From Nonomuraea solani (GTDB lineage Bacteria; Actinomycetota; Actinomycetes; Streptosporangiales; Streptosporangiaceae): a DNA stretch of 64,000 bases. Within the stretch, counting starts at the first letter, position 1, and each line of letters begins with the position of its first letter. A program made the translations under genes and the position numbers. Location: NCBI RefSeq assembly GCF_900108335.1, contig NZ_FNVT01000005.1:1-64000 (forward strand), in the 5' to 3' direction. Below, in pieces: positions 8,109 through 16,027 of this stretch. The notes under the pieces were generated by a model that saw only the letters and a program-made list of their open reading frames with translations, ran no database searches and was not told the DNA's origin.

Positions 8109-9353
8109 TGTGGGGCTCAAGAACACGATTCGTCGCCAGCGCCGGGGTTCATCACCTGGTCGGGCCGGGCGTTCCTGGGACAGTGGGCGACAGGTTCGGG
8201 TTACCTGGGATCATCGTGCGTGCTCTTGTCCACGGTGTACGCCGTCACTCGACGTCTGCTGTCTCTGCCCGCGCTGTTGTTTCGCAGTGACGTCTCCAAG
8301 GAGGCGGAATTGCTGGTGCTCAGGCACGAGAACGCGGTTCTGCGCCGTCAGGTCCCACGGGTGCGCCATGAGCCGGCCGATCGCCTGTGGTTGGCGGCGC
8401 TCTCGTCTCTGATACCCCGACGCCGCTGGGCGAAGATCTTCTCGATCTCCCCGGCTACCCTGCTGACCTGGCACCGCAAGCTCGTGGCGAACAAGTGGGA
8501 CAACAGCCGGCGGCGCCGTCCCGGGAGGCCGCCCACCGCGGCTGCGGTCAAGACCCGGGTGCTGCGCATGGCCGCCGACAACCCCACTTGGGGGCACAGG
8601 CGGATCCACGGCGAACTGACCCGCCTCGGTCACAAGATCGCCGCTTCCACCGTGTGGAACATCCTGAACCATGCCGGGATCGACCCCGCCCCGCCCCGCG
8701 CCGCAGCGGGCCAACGTGGAAGCAGTTCCTGACCGCCCAGGCCGAGCACATCGTCGCCGTCGACTTCCTACACGTCGACACCATCAACCTCAAACGCCTA
8801 TACGCCCTGGTCCTGCTCGAACACCACAGCCGCCGCGCCCACCTGCTCGGTGTCACCGCCAACCCCACGGGCGAATGGACCACCCAGGCCGTCCGCAACT
8901 TCCTCATGGACACCGACACGACAAACATCAAGTTCCTGATCCGCGACCGTGCCGGCCAGTTCACCGTTGCCTTCGACACGGTCTTCGCCGACGCGGGCCT
9001 GCGCGTCCTCAAGAGCCCGCCACAAGCCCCGAAAGCCAACGCACACTGCGAGAGAATGATCGGCACCCTACGCCGCGAACTCCTCGACCGCACGCTCATC
9101 CTCAACGAGCAACACCTGCGCCGGACTCTCACCAGGTACCTGGAGCATTACAACAGTGCCCGGCCCCACCGCGGTATCGGGCAGTTGAGCCCATCCCAAG
9201 CTGAAGCCGGACCGCCATGGCCAGTCGACCTGGCCAGCCATCGCGTCCACCGCAGAACCATCCTCGGTGGCCTCATCAACGAGTACCGGGTCGCCATTTG
9301 ACACCACCAAGGACCAGCAGGCCAAACGGCGAATCCAATTATTGAGCCCCACA
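8109..9353 (+). mobile_element. Insertion sequence with rve-type transposase (1245 bp)
   Basis: The ends are imperfect inverted repeats: TGTGGGGCTCAAGAA at 8109-8123, against TGTGGGGCTCAATAA as the reverse complement of 9339-9353, with further matches inward. One DDE-transposase reading frame (8220-9301) fills the element and is interrupted by a frameshift. I see no clear target duplication, since the left flank ends in CCC and the right begins with GCG. That fits the observation that the two flanks do not belong to the same gene. The element lies exactly between the carboxylase relic and an unrecognised fragment. Confidence 0.8.
8220..9301 (+). pseudogene. Frameshifted integrase-core (DDE) transposase
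   Basis: GTG 8220 begins a helix-turn-helix part (SKEAELLVLRHENAVLRRQV), followed by a GRPP linker and HRRIHGELTRLGH. The second part carries the rve catalytic core: Asp in VAVDFLHVDT, Asp in LIRDRAGQF, Glu in NAHCERMIG, then HYNSARPHRG. The two parts are in different frames. At 8684-8698 the sequence CCCCG is present three times. Two copies would restore the expected GIDPAPRRSGPTWKQF, so a 5-bp slippage expansion broke the gene. The family is the IS3/IS481-like integrase superfamily. The element is probably immobile unless supplied with transposase in trans. Confidence 0.85.
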
Positions 9354-9513
9354 GGCGGGCGGCGGGGCACGAGCAACTCGCGGCCGTTCACGTTGATCGG
9401 GACGCGATCGGGCGTGGTGGCCTTCCACTGGCTGCGGCGACCTCGATACCGATCTTGTCTATGGTCTTGATCGCGCGGGCGCTGACCATCATGATAATGA
9501 CAACGGTTTTCAT
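9354..9513 (-). pseudogene. Unrecognised coding fragment right of the IS
   Basis: The reverse strand can be read as MKTVVIIMMVSARAIKTIDK, then, after a frame change near 9440, as SQWKATTPDRVPINVNGREL and LVPRRPP up to the IS end. It looks protein-coding (charged, ordered composition) but I do not recognise the family. It is truncated by the IS and frameshifted, and its 5' end overlaps a Zur-like box that more likely serves the gene at 9538. It could also be chance open frame. Confidence 0.3.
9498..9512. promoter_or_regulatory. Zur-like box upstream of the VOC gene
   Basis: TGACAAC-G-GTTTTCA is a 7-1-7 palindrome with six of seven positions matching. It lies 25 bp before the VOC start. It is of the same type as the boxes at 10398, 29777, 29825 and 36790 and resembles actinobacterial Zur sites. 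Confidence 0.65.
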
Positions 9514-9537
9514 CACCACGACGAAGAAGGGGATCAT

Positions 9538-10179
9538 GTGGAAATCGACCATGTAGTGCTGGCCGCTCGGAGCCGGGAGCAGGCAGTGCAAGCCTTAAGC
9601 ACACACGGACTCGCAGTCGCGCGGGGACGGGTGATACCCGGCTTCGGTGTGTCAAATCTGGTCGTGCCACTGGGGCGGTCGTCTCTCGAGATCCATTATC
9701 CGAACGGCGAGGTCCCGGACCCGGCTCTGCCGCCGATCGCGGCAGCCCAGCGGAAGGCCCTGGACACGTTTCCGGAGCCGCTGGTGCCGGTCGCGTGGCT
9801 GGTCGGGTTCGAAGACGTGGAGTCGCTTCGTCGCCTGGCCTCCCTGAACAACCTGTCGGTGTCCGATATACCGGAGGAGGGGCCCGGCTATCCGGCGTAC
9901 ACCTTGGCGGGCTTCGGCCCGAACATGGTCCGGCGCTGGCTGCCCGCACTCATCCACTGGCCGGTGCCGTACGAGGAAAGACCGCACGCACTTTCCGCAC
10001 CGCACACCTCCCGGCCTACTGGCATCGTCGGCCTCGACATCGCAGGTACCCAGGAGGACGTCGAGCAGTGGTGCGGAGGCCTGCCCTCAGGCGTGCGCGT
10101 CGTCAAAGGCGATGCGGGCCCCCTGCGCGTCAGCATCGGATTCGACGATGGTGTGTCGATCACGCTGGGCGTCCGCTAG
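9538..10179 (+). CDS. VOC-fold (glyoxalase-like) protein
   Basis: This 213-residue protein starts MEIDHVVLAARSREQAV, the first strand-helix of a vicinal oxygen chelate fold. It continues with SNLVVPLGRSSLEIHYP and a second half ending in VSIGFDDGVSITLG, matching the glyoxalase-like (PF13468-type) two-module arrangement. Such proteins bind small molecules or a divalent metal, and the reaction here is unknown. GTG 9538 follows AGAAGGGG at a good distance. A Zur-like box lies just upstream, so it is probably induced on zinc starvation with the metallophore genes. A role in metallophore binding, maturation or self-protection is inference only. Confidence 0.7.
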   Translation: MEIDHVVLAARSREQAVQALSTHGLAVARGRVIPGFGVSNLVVPLGRSSLEIHYPNGEVPDPALPPIAAAQRKALDTFPEPLVPVAWLVGFEDVESLRRLASLNNLSVSDIPEEGPGYPAYTLAGFGPNMVRRWLPALIHWPVPYEERPHALSAPHTSRPTGIVGLDIAGTQEDVEQWCGGLPSGVRVVKGDAGPLRVSIGFDDGVSITLGVR

Positions 10180-10361
10180 CCCCAATATCGAGAAGCAAAA
10201 GCACCTCCAGCCGGCAATCCTGCGACCGGCAGGACCACAGAGCACGATCGCCACCCGCCTCCGACGGCCATGAGGGTGTGCCGGCCTGGCGGGGCCGTCG
10301 ACGCGACGGCATGCCCATGGACACGATCTTCTCCAGGAGGATGCGGCGCCCAGCTGAACTC

Positions 10362-10390
10362 TTGACGTTGCTTGACGTCCTCTCTAGTCT
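10362..10390 (+). promoter_or_regulatory. Sigma-70-like promoter of the methyltransferase unit
   Basis: TTGACG at 10362-10367 and TAGTCT at 10385-10390 are separated by exactly 17 bases. The expected transcription start, near 10397, falls at the edge of the Zur-like box at 10398-10412, so a bound repressor would block initiation. A second TTGACG at 10372 is too close to pair with this -10. Confidence 0.6.
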
Positions 10391-10397
10391 CGCAAAA

Positions 10398-10412
10398 TGG
10401 TAATCATTATCA
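10398..10412. promoter_or_regulatory. Zur-like box upstream of the methyltransferase
   Basis: TGGTAAT-C-ATTATCA is a 7-1-7 palindrome with six of seven matching positions. It overlaps the predicted transcription start of the gene at 10432. AT-rich symmetrical sites of this form in a GC-rich genome stand out and match the Zur pattern better than IdeR/DmdR iron boxes. Confidence 0.7.
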
Positions 10413-10431
10413 ATTTGGGTGAGAGGTGAGG

Positions 10432-11157
10432 GTGTCCAACGAATACGAGCGATCCGCGGAGTTCGTCGATGTGATGCTCGCGCCCCACTGGGCAGCGCTG
10501 GGGCCGCCGCTGGCGCAGGCGCTGCACGGAGTGTCCGGCCCGATCGTGGACGTGGGTGCGGGTGGGGGGCACGGTACGCGGGTGATCGCGGCGGCGGTGG
10601 CCGGGGCCGAGATCGTGGCCGTCGAGCCGTCTGCGGCGTTGCGGTCCGTCCTGCTGGCTCGGGTGAGCGAGAGCCCCGAGCTGTGTAACCGGGTGACCGT
10701 GCTGCCGGAGGGCCTGCTTGAGGCGGCGCTGCCAGACCGGCTGGGCGCCGTCGTCGCGCTGAACGTCATCGGCCACTTCGACGCGGCCGGGCGACAGGCC
10801 ATGTGGACCCTGCTCGCCGAGCGGCTCCTCCCCGGCGGGCGGGCGGTGCTGAATCTGCAACCGCCCGCGGAGCCGATGACGGTGCCGGAATCCAGGTTCG
10901 CCGACGTGCGCCTTGGGCGGCGCAGGTACGAAGGACGGGGCCGAGCGGAGCCCGCCGGCTCCGACCGGATCACCTGGCACATGACCTACCGCACCTATCA
11001 CGACGACCGGCTCGTCGGCGACCTGCAGACGACCTACGGCTGGTGCGTGCTGGACGAGCAGCGGCTTGAGAAGGAACTCAACGAGCACGGCCTCGTGCTT
11101 TCCCGCACCGGTCCCGCCGAGCTCGGTATGTATCGCATCGACAGAGGAGGCGCGTGA
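10432..11157 (+). CDS. Class I SAM-dependent methyltransferase
   Basis: This is a 241-residue Rossmann methyltransferase. Motif I is VDVGAGGGHGTRVI, followed by the acidic end of strand 2 in IVAVEPS, and ALNVIGHFD then ERLLPGGRAVLNLQ as the post-I motifs. GTG 10432 is preferred because GAGAGG precedes it by 5 bases, and GTG 10426 is the alternative. The gene sits behind a promoter overlapped by a Zur-like box, and its stop overlaps the start of the FAD oxidoreductase (TGATG), so the two form an operon. It may methylate the metallophore or an intermediate. Small methyltransferases of this kind accompany coelibactin-type clusters, but the substrate is not deducible. Confidence 0.8.
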   Translation: MSNEYERSAEFVDVMLAPHWAALGPPLAQALHGVSGPIVDVGAGGGHGTRVIAAAVAGAEIVAVEPSAALRSVLLARVSESPELCNRVTVLPEGLLEAALPDRLGAVVALNVIGHFDAAGRQAMWTLLAERLLPGGRAVLNLQPPAEPMTVPESRFADVRLGRRRYEGRGRAEPAGSDRITWHMTYRTYHDDRLVGDLQTTYGWCVLDEQRLEKELNEHGLVLSRTGPAELGMYRIDRGGA

Positions 11158-12080
11158 TGTACGAGGTGATCGTGGTCGGCGGTGGTCCGGCAGGGCTCAG
11201 TGCGGCACTGGTGCTGGGCCGGCAGCGGCGCCGTGTCCTGGTGGTGGACGCTGGTCGGCCGCGCAACGCGCCGGCCGCGGAGATGCACATGTTCCTCGGC
11301 CGAGACGGCGGTTCTCCCGCCAAGTTGCTGGCCGACGGCCGCACCGAGGTGAGCGCCTATCCGACGGTCGAGCTCAGGCAGGGGCGCGTGAGCTCGGCGG
11401 AGGGCCGGTCCGGCGGCTTCATGCTGACTCTGGAGGACGGCGAGCGCGCAGAGGCGTCCCGGTTGGTGCTGGCCAGCGGGCTGACCGACGAACCCGCCGC
11501 GATCCCTGGGCTGGCGGAGCGGTGGGGCAAGAGCGTGTATCACTGCCCCTTCTGTCACGGCTACGAGACGAACGGAAAGGTGCTCGCCGTCATCGGGAAC
11601 GGCTTCGAGGCGATGCTGGCGGCCTATGTCGCCGATCGATACAGCGATGACGTGGTGCTGTGCACGAACGGCCCGAGCGCCTTGCCCGAACCGGTGGCCG
11701 CGGCCGTCAAGGCCTGCGGCGTCCAGGTCATTGAGACACCACTGGCGGGCATCGAGGGTGAGCTGGACGTGCTGACCTTGACCTTCACGGACGGGACGAC
11801 GCTGGCGCGCGAGGCCGTCTACCATCGTGCGGCCACCCGGCCCAACACCGATCTGGCCGTCCAGCTCGGTTGCGCGCTGCTGGCCGACGGGTGCGTCGAG
11901 GTGGACGAGTACGGAAAGACCAGCGTGCCCGGTGTCTACGCGGCCGGAGACGCGGCCCATCTGAAGGCGGTGCCGGATCCGGTGACGCTGGTGGGGCCGA
12001 GCGCGGCCGATGGGGTGCGGGCGGCGGTCTGGCTGGAGCAGGAATTGTTCCGTGCGGGGTTGCCGGTGGCGTTGGGCTGA
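11157..12080 (+). CDS. Thioredoxin-reductase-like FAD disulfide oxidoreductase
   Basis: This 307-residue protein has an N-terminal FAD site (VIVVGGGPAGLSAAL), a redox-active CPFC motif in YHCPFCHGYE, an NADPH-site segment (VLAVIGNGFEA) and the C-terminal FAD motif VPGVYAAGDAAH. Proteins of this form include thioredoxin reductases and dithiol oxidases such as GliT and HlmI, which oxidise sulfur-rich natural products. ATG 11157 is preferred over GTG 11154 because of GAGGAGG upstream. In a cluster handling several cysteines, it may oxidise thiols or thiazolines or keep carrier-bound cysteine in the right state. It is co-transcribed with the methyltransferase and ends at a strong terminator shared with the convergent operon. 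Confidence 0.8.
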   Translation: MYEVIVVGGGPAGLSAALVLGRQRRRVLVVDAGRPRNAPAAEMHMFLGRDGGSPAKLLADGRTEVSAYPTVELRQGRVSSAEGRSGGFMLTLEDGERAEASRLVLASGLTDEPAAIPGLAERWGKSVYHCPFCHGYETNGKVLAVIGNGFEAMLAAYVADRYSDDVVLCTNGPSALPEPVAAAVKACGVQVIETPLAGIEGELDVLTLTFTDGTTLAREAVYHRAATRPNTDLAVQLGCALLADGCVEVDEYGKTSVPGVYAAGDAAHLKAVPDPVTLVGPSAADGVRAAVWLEQELFRAGLPVALG

Positions 12081-12086
12081 CGTCGC

Positions 12087-12129
12087 CTTTCCGGTACGGC
12101 GGGCCCTGCGCGCCCGCCGTACCGGAAGG
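12087..12129. terminator. Bidirectional hairpin terminator between convergent units
   Basis: TTCCGGTACGGCGGGC at 12089-12104 pairs perfectly over 16 bp with 12112-12127 around a 7-base loop, with two further pairs possible at the base. It lies between the stop of the oxidoreductase (12080) and the stop of the leftward operon (12130) and can serve both directions. Confidence 0.85.
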
Positions 12130-14595
12130 TCAGAGCCGCGCCGCGACGAACAGGTGCTGGGCGGGCGAGGCCAGCGGGGAATCGGCCCGGGGCAGCTCGA
12201 GGATCGGGCGCAGTCCCGCGTCCGCCAGCTCCGCCGGAAGCTCCCTGCCGGTGAGGAACACCCGGCCCGTTCCGCCGCGACGGTCACCGACGCCGAGATG
12301 CGGCTCTCCTTCCCTGGGGGACAGCAGGAACTGCATGGTGGCGAGCACCAGGTAGTGCTCGCGGATCGCCTCGGTTACCACCACCAGCCCGCCGGGGGCC
12401 AGCAGTTCCCTGATCCAGCGCAGGGATCGTCCGGCATGCCGCGCGCAGTGCAGCACGTTGGCGGCGATCACCACATCGGCGGCGCCTCGTACGGCTCCCT
12501 GAGTGACGAGGTCGGCGTTGATGTCCAGCAGCGCGTAGCGGAGCCGGTCGCCGAACCGGTCCTCGGCCGCCATCGTGAAGAATCTGGACACGTCGGTGAA
12601 GAGGTAGTCCGCCTTGGTGTCGCCGAGGCCGTCCAGGGCTGCGGCAGTGCTGCCTCCCGCGCCTCCTCCGAGCTCCACCACGCGCAAGGGCTCGGCTCGG
12701 GTGGCCGCCGCTCGTGCCATGAGGTGCCCCATGGCGGCGTTCAGGTAGGTGTTGCTGACGTTGTTCTGGTCCTTGCTGAGCGAGGTGAGCAGGTCCCCGT
12801 CGGGGAACAGCAGCGCCTGGGCCATGATCTCGTCCCGGAGCAGCTCGGGCAGGCGGGCGAGAGCGGTGCGGAAGAAGGTCGCCATCTGTTCGGGATACCC
12901 CAGCTCGGCGCAGGCGCGATCCAGGCTCGCTTCGTCGTCCTGTACCGAAGCGTCCGTGGCCACGACCCCGAATCGGCCGCCGGGATCCCTGCGAACGAGC
13001 CCCTCCGTCGTCAGCACCTCCAGCCAGCGCCTGACAATCCATTCGTGCCGGGAGGCAACGCCGAGCGTCGCCATGATCTGCTCGGCCGTCTGGAGTCTGC
13101 CGGGAGGCGCGGCATCGGCGACCAGCCTGGTCAGCGCCCGCAGCGCGATCTCGTCGAAGCGCCGGACGGCCTGGGGGAGGTGCGCGAGCACGGCGTCGGG
13201 CACCGGTTCCGGCGTCCGCTTGGCAGCGGGAATCATGCCCGCGAGAGCGAGGCGTCCGGCCTGGTCGGTATTGACCGCCTCGTGCGTCACGCTGACGGCG
13301 TCATGCGCGGGGCCGCTGGGGATCTGGGCCGTCAATTCCGCTGGGATCGGCAGCTCTGCGCGCCTCAGCTCCCGGCGGGCCACCTCGGCCAATCGGGCCC
13401 GGGCGAACGCGCCGAGCGGCTCGTGTGGCCGGCCCACTCCCACCAGCGCGTCGGGAGGCGTGGCGGCTGCCGCGGCCGGGATCGCGACCTGCAACCGCTT
13501 GGGGTCGTCCGGGTCGAGCAGCACCGCTCCTTCCGTGCCCGCCAACGCGGCACGCAGGCTCGCCCCCGTCGGTGCGCCCGGCTCGAACAGGCCATTGGGG
13601 ATGCCGACCAGCCGCACGGGGCGGGCCGACTCGGCCAATTGGGCAAGCGGGTCGAGCCTGAAAGGGTCCCACAGTTGGAGGGTGGCGGGCGGATCATCCG
13701 GCGGCTCAACGTGCAGCACGGCGTCGAACCGGTACCGGTTCAGCTCGGTGTCGATCGTGAGGGTCTTGGCGAAAAGGCTGATGGTGACCCGCCTGCTCGC
13801 GCTCGCGACCACGACGGCGAGGGTCGCCGGGTCGAACAGCAGCTCGGTGTCGGCGACGGCACGCTGCGCGGCCCGGTCTGCTGATCCGGGTTCGAGCAGG
13901 CGGCAGTGTTCGTCGAGCAGTCCCGAGTGGCGTACGTCCCCGACGACCACGGTCCCTCCCGGTGCCACGAGGTCGATGGCGTCGTGGAGTACGGCCGCCA
14001 GGTACTCCACGCTGGGGAAACACTGGGTGACGGAGTTGAGCAGAACGCAGTCGGGCCGTCCGCCGAGCCGGGCCACGGCGGTACGCACGGTACTGCCGTT
14101 GATCTCGTGGGCGGCGGCACGTACGACCGTGACGCCGTCCAGGCCGAGCCCGTTCAGCCGGGTCACGACGTGCTCGGCGATGTCGGTCCCCACGTAGCCC
14201 TTGAGGCGAGGGTGGAGACGGTGCAGGAGCATGCCGGTTCCGCAGCCGAGTTCGAGCAGGTGGGACGGCTGATGTCGCAGGACCAGTTCGGTGGTGCGGT
14301 CGGCCCATTCGGCCATGTGGCCGGCGGGCAACGGCCGGCCGGTGTCGGTGGCACGCCAGCCGGACAGATCGAGGTCAGGGCGGTGTGCGCCCTGGCCGGA
14401 GCTGTAGGTCCAGTCGTAGACCTCCCCCCAGTGTTCGAGGTGCTCTGCCACCAGGTCGCCGAGCACGGGCGGCCGTCCTGGCTCATGTCGCACCGCCAGC
14501 GCCGCAGGGTCGGCCGTGACGACGAGCCCACCTGTGCCGGTACGGTCCACACGGGCGATCCATGGATGGGCGAGCAAGGGTTCATAGGGCGTCAA
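12130..14595 (-). CDS. Tandem C-methyltransferase protein (NRPS-type MT plus PKS-type MT)
   Basis: This 821-residue protein has two different SAM-binding methyltransferase domains. The N-terminal one (about 90-330) looks like the MT normally embedded in NRPS proteins: LLELGCGTGMLLHRL, LNSVTQCFPSVEYL, APGGTVVVGDVR. The C-terminal one (about 510-820) has LRDEIMAQALLFPDGDLLTS and VVELGGGAGGSTAAAL, like the MT of HMWP1-type PKS modules. In yersiniabactin synthase, two such MTs methylate the malonyl-derived carbon and a thiazoline carbon. Both are absent from the KS-AT-KR and NRPS proteins of this cluster, so this protein likely acts in trans. The start is TTG 14595, which has GGAGG 7 bases upstream and overlaps the ABC ATPase end by 14 bp. 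It is the last gene of the leftward operon. Confidence 0.8.
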   Translation of the reverse strand: MTPYEPLLAHPWIARVDRTGTGGLVVTADPAALAVRHEPGRPPVLGDLVAEHLEHWGEVYDWTYSSGQGAHRPDLDLSGWRATDTGRPLPAGHMAEWADRTTELVLRHQPSHLLELGCGTGMLLHRLHPRLKGYVGTDIAEHVVTRLNGLGLDGVTVVRAAAHEINGSTVRTAVARLGGRPDCVLLNSVTQCFPSVEYLAAVLHDAIDLVAPGGTVVVGDVRHSGLLDEHCRLLEPGSADRAAQRAVADTELLFDPATLAVVVASASRRVTISLFAKTLTIDTELNRYRFDAVLHVEPPDDPPATLQLWDPFRLDPLAQLAESARPVRLVGIPNGLFEPGAPTGASLRAALAGTEGAVLLDPDDPKRLQVAIPAAAAATPPDALVGVGRPHEPLGAFARARLAEVARRELRRAELPIPAELTAQIPSGPAHDAVSVTHEAVNTDQAGRLALAGMIPAAKRTPEPVPDAVLAHLPQAVRRFDEIALRALTRLVADAAPPGRLQTAEQIMATLGVASRHEWIVRRWLEVLTTEGLVRRDPGGRFGVVATDASVQDDEASLDRACAELGYPEQMATFFRTALARLPELLRDEIMAQALLFPDGDLLTSLSKDQNNVSNTYLNAAMGHLMARAAATRAEPLRVVELGGGAGGSTAAALDGLGDTKADYLFTDVSRFFTMAAEDRFGDRLRYALLDINADLVTQGAVRGAADVVIAANVLHCARHAGRSLRWIRELLAPGGLVVVTEAIREHYLVLATMQFLLSPREGEPHLGVGDRRGGTGRVFLTGRELPAELADAGLRPILELPRADSPLASPAQHLFVAARL

Positions 14596-16027
14596 GAGAG
14601 AGCCTCCGGTCGTCGTGATGGGAACAGGAATCGGGGTGCAGCCGGCCTCCTTCGACCCGTAGCACGCGGTCGGCGCGGGCGGCCACGGCCGGGTCATGGG
14701 TGACCGCGAGGACGGCGAGGCCGGAGTCGTGGCGCAGCATGTCGATCAGGTCGAAGACCAGTGCGGCGGTACGGGCATCCAAGGCGGCGGTGATCTCGTC
14801 GGCCAGCAACACGGCCGGACCTCCGGCGAGCGCTCTGGCGAGCGCGACCCGCTGGCGTTGACCGCCCGACAATGCGGCCGGATACCGGTACGCCAGCTCC
14901 TGCGGCAACCCGACGGTGGCCAGCAGTTGGAGAGCCTCCTCGCGGGCGACCCTGCGGCTGAGCCCGCGTAGTGTGCGCAAGGGCCGGGCAAGTGCCGCCC
15001 CGACGGTGCGGGCCGGGTTGAGCACGCCGAGGGGGTTCTGCCCCACCAGGGCCAGAGCCCGTACCGCGGCCGGGCTCCGCTCGGTCACGACCCAGGGCAG
15101 CGGTTCCCCGACTACGGTGGCGCATCCGTGTTCGGCGGGGTGCAGCCCGGCGAAAACGCGCAACAGTGTGCTCTTCCCCGAGCCGGACGGCCCGAGCACG
15201 GCCACGGTCTCGCCCGGCGAGATCGCGAGGTCGACGTCCGACAGCAGCGGCAGCCCACCGGGCGGCTGCGCGACGGTCACCCCACGCACCTCCAGCACCG
15301 GCTCGGCGCCCGCTCCCGGTTTCCGGGTCGTCGCACCACGGACCGGCGTCCGTGGTGCGACATCGTTCCCTTTACCCGGGCCGAGCCGTACAACGTGGTC
15401 CGCCAGCTCGCTCACCACGCTCATGTCGTGCGAGACGACGAGCGTCACTGACCGGCCGTCGCCGCGACGCCGCCGTACCTGCTCCAGGGCCAGTGCGAGC
15501 GCGGCCGGGTCCAGTGCGCTGGTCGGCTCGTCCAGCACGAGCAGTTCGGGGTCGCCCGCCAGAGCGCGGGCGAGTGCCACTCGCTGCGCCTGCCCACCCG
15601 AGAGCTGGTGCGGGCGGCGTTGACCGATATCGGCGGGGTCCAGGCCGACCTCGGCGAGCGCCCGTTCTTCGGCACCACCAGTTCGGGCGGCTCTCGGCAG
15701 GGCCTCGCGCACGGCCGCCCGCGCATCCAGCAGGGGATGCAGCGCGGATGCCGGGTCCTGTCCGAGGAAGCCGACGGTGCGCCGGCGCCAGCGACGTGGG
15801 GCTCGTACGGCGGCACCGTGCCACTCGATCCGCCCGCCCGCATGCGTCAGGCCGGAGGGCAGCGCACCAAGTACGGCCCGCAGCACGGTCGTCTTGCCCG
15901 CTCCGGACGGCCCTACCAGGGCAAGCACCTCGCCGGGTACGATCCGCAGGTCCAGCCGGTCGACGATCAGCGTTCCGGCCCTGTCAGTGACGGTGAGCCC
16001 GCGAACGGTGAGGCCGCGCCGGCTCAC
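14582..16027 (-). CDS. Fused double ATPase of a peptide/nickel/opine ABC importer
   Basis: This 481-residue protein has two ABC cassettes in tandem. The first has GPSGAGKTT, the signature LSGGQAQRVALARALAG and LLVLDEPTSALDP. The second has GPSGSGKST, LSGGQRQRVALARALAG and VLLADEITAALD. It is equivalent to DppD plus DppF, or CntD plus CntF, in one chain. It starts at GTG 16027, overlapping the upstream permease stop by 4 bp. The N-terminal extension of the open frame beyond this is antisense to nothing and has no ABC motif. With the two permeases and binding protein it makes a complete importer. It is also the only ATPase in the window that could serve the second binding protein/permease set at 36842-40115. 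Confidence 0.9.
   Translation of the reverse strand: MSRRGLTVRGLTVTDRAGTLIVDRLDLRIVPGEVLALVGPSGAGKTTVLRAVLGALPSGLTHAGGRIEWHGAAVRAPRRWRRRTVGFLGQDPASALHPLLDARAAVREALPRAARTGGAEERALAEVGLDPADIGQRRPHQLSGGQAQRVALARALAGDPELLVLDEPTSALDPAALALALEQVRRRRGDGRSVTLVVSHDMSVVSELADHVVRLGPGKGNDVAPRTPVRGATTRKPGAGAEPVLEVRGVTVAQPPGGLPLLSDVDLAISPGETVAVLGPSGSGKSTLLRVFAGLHPAEHGCATVVGEPLPWVVTERSPAAVRALALVGQNPLGVLNPARTVGAALARPLRTLRGLSRRVAREEALQLLATVGLPQELAYRYPAALSGGQRQRVALARALAGGPAVLLADEITAALDARTAALVFDLIDMLRHDSGLAVLAVTHDPAVAARADRVLRVEGGRLHPDSCSHHDDRRLSLDAL

Noticed and set aside
7893..8219. Upstream part of the transposase frame as coding sequence
   Set aside because: It crosses the IS left end and the antisense of the carboxylase relic. 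The transposase domain begins only after 8220.
12010..13884. Long plus-strand frame over the tandem methyltransferase
   Set aside because: Antisense of a gene with clear SAM motifs, with no family signature of its own.
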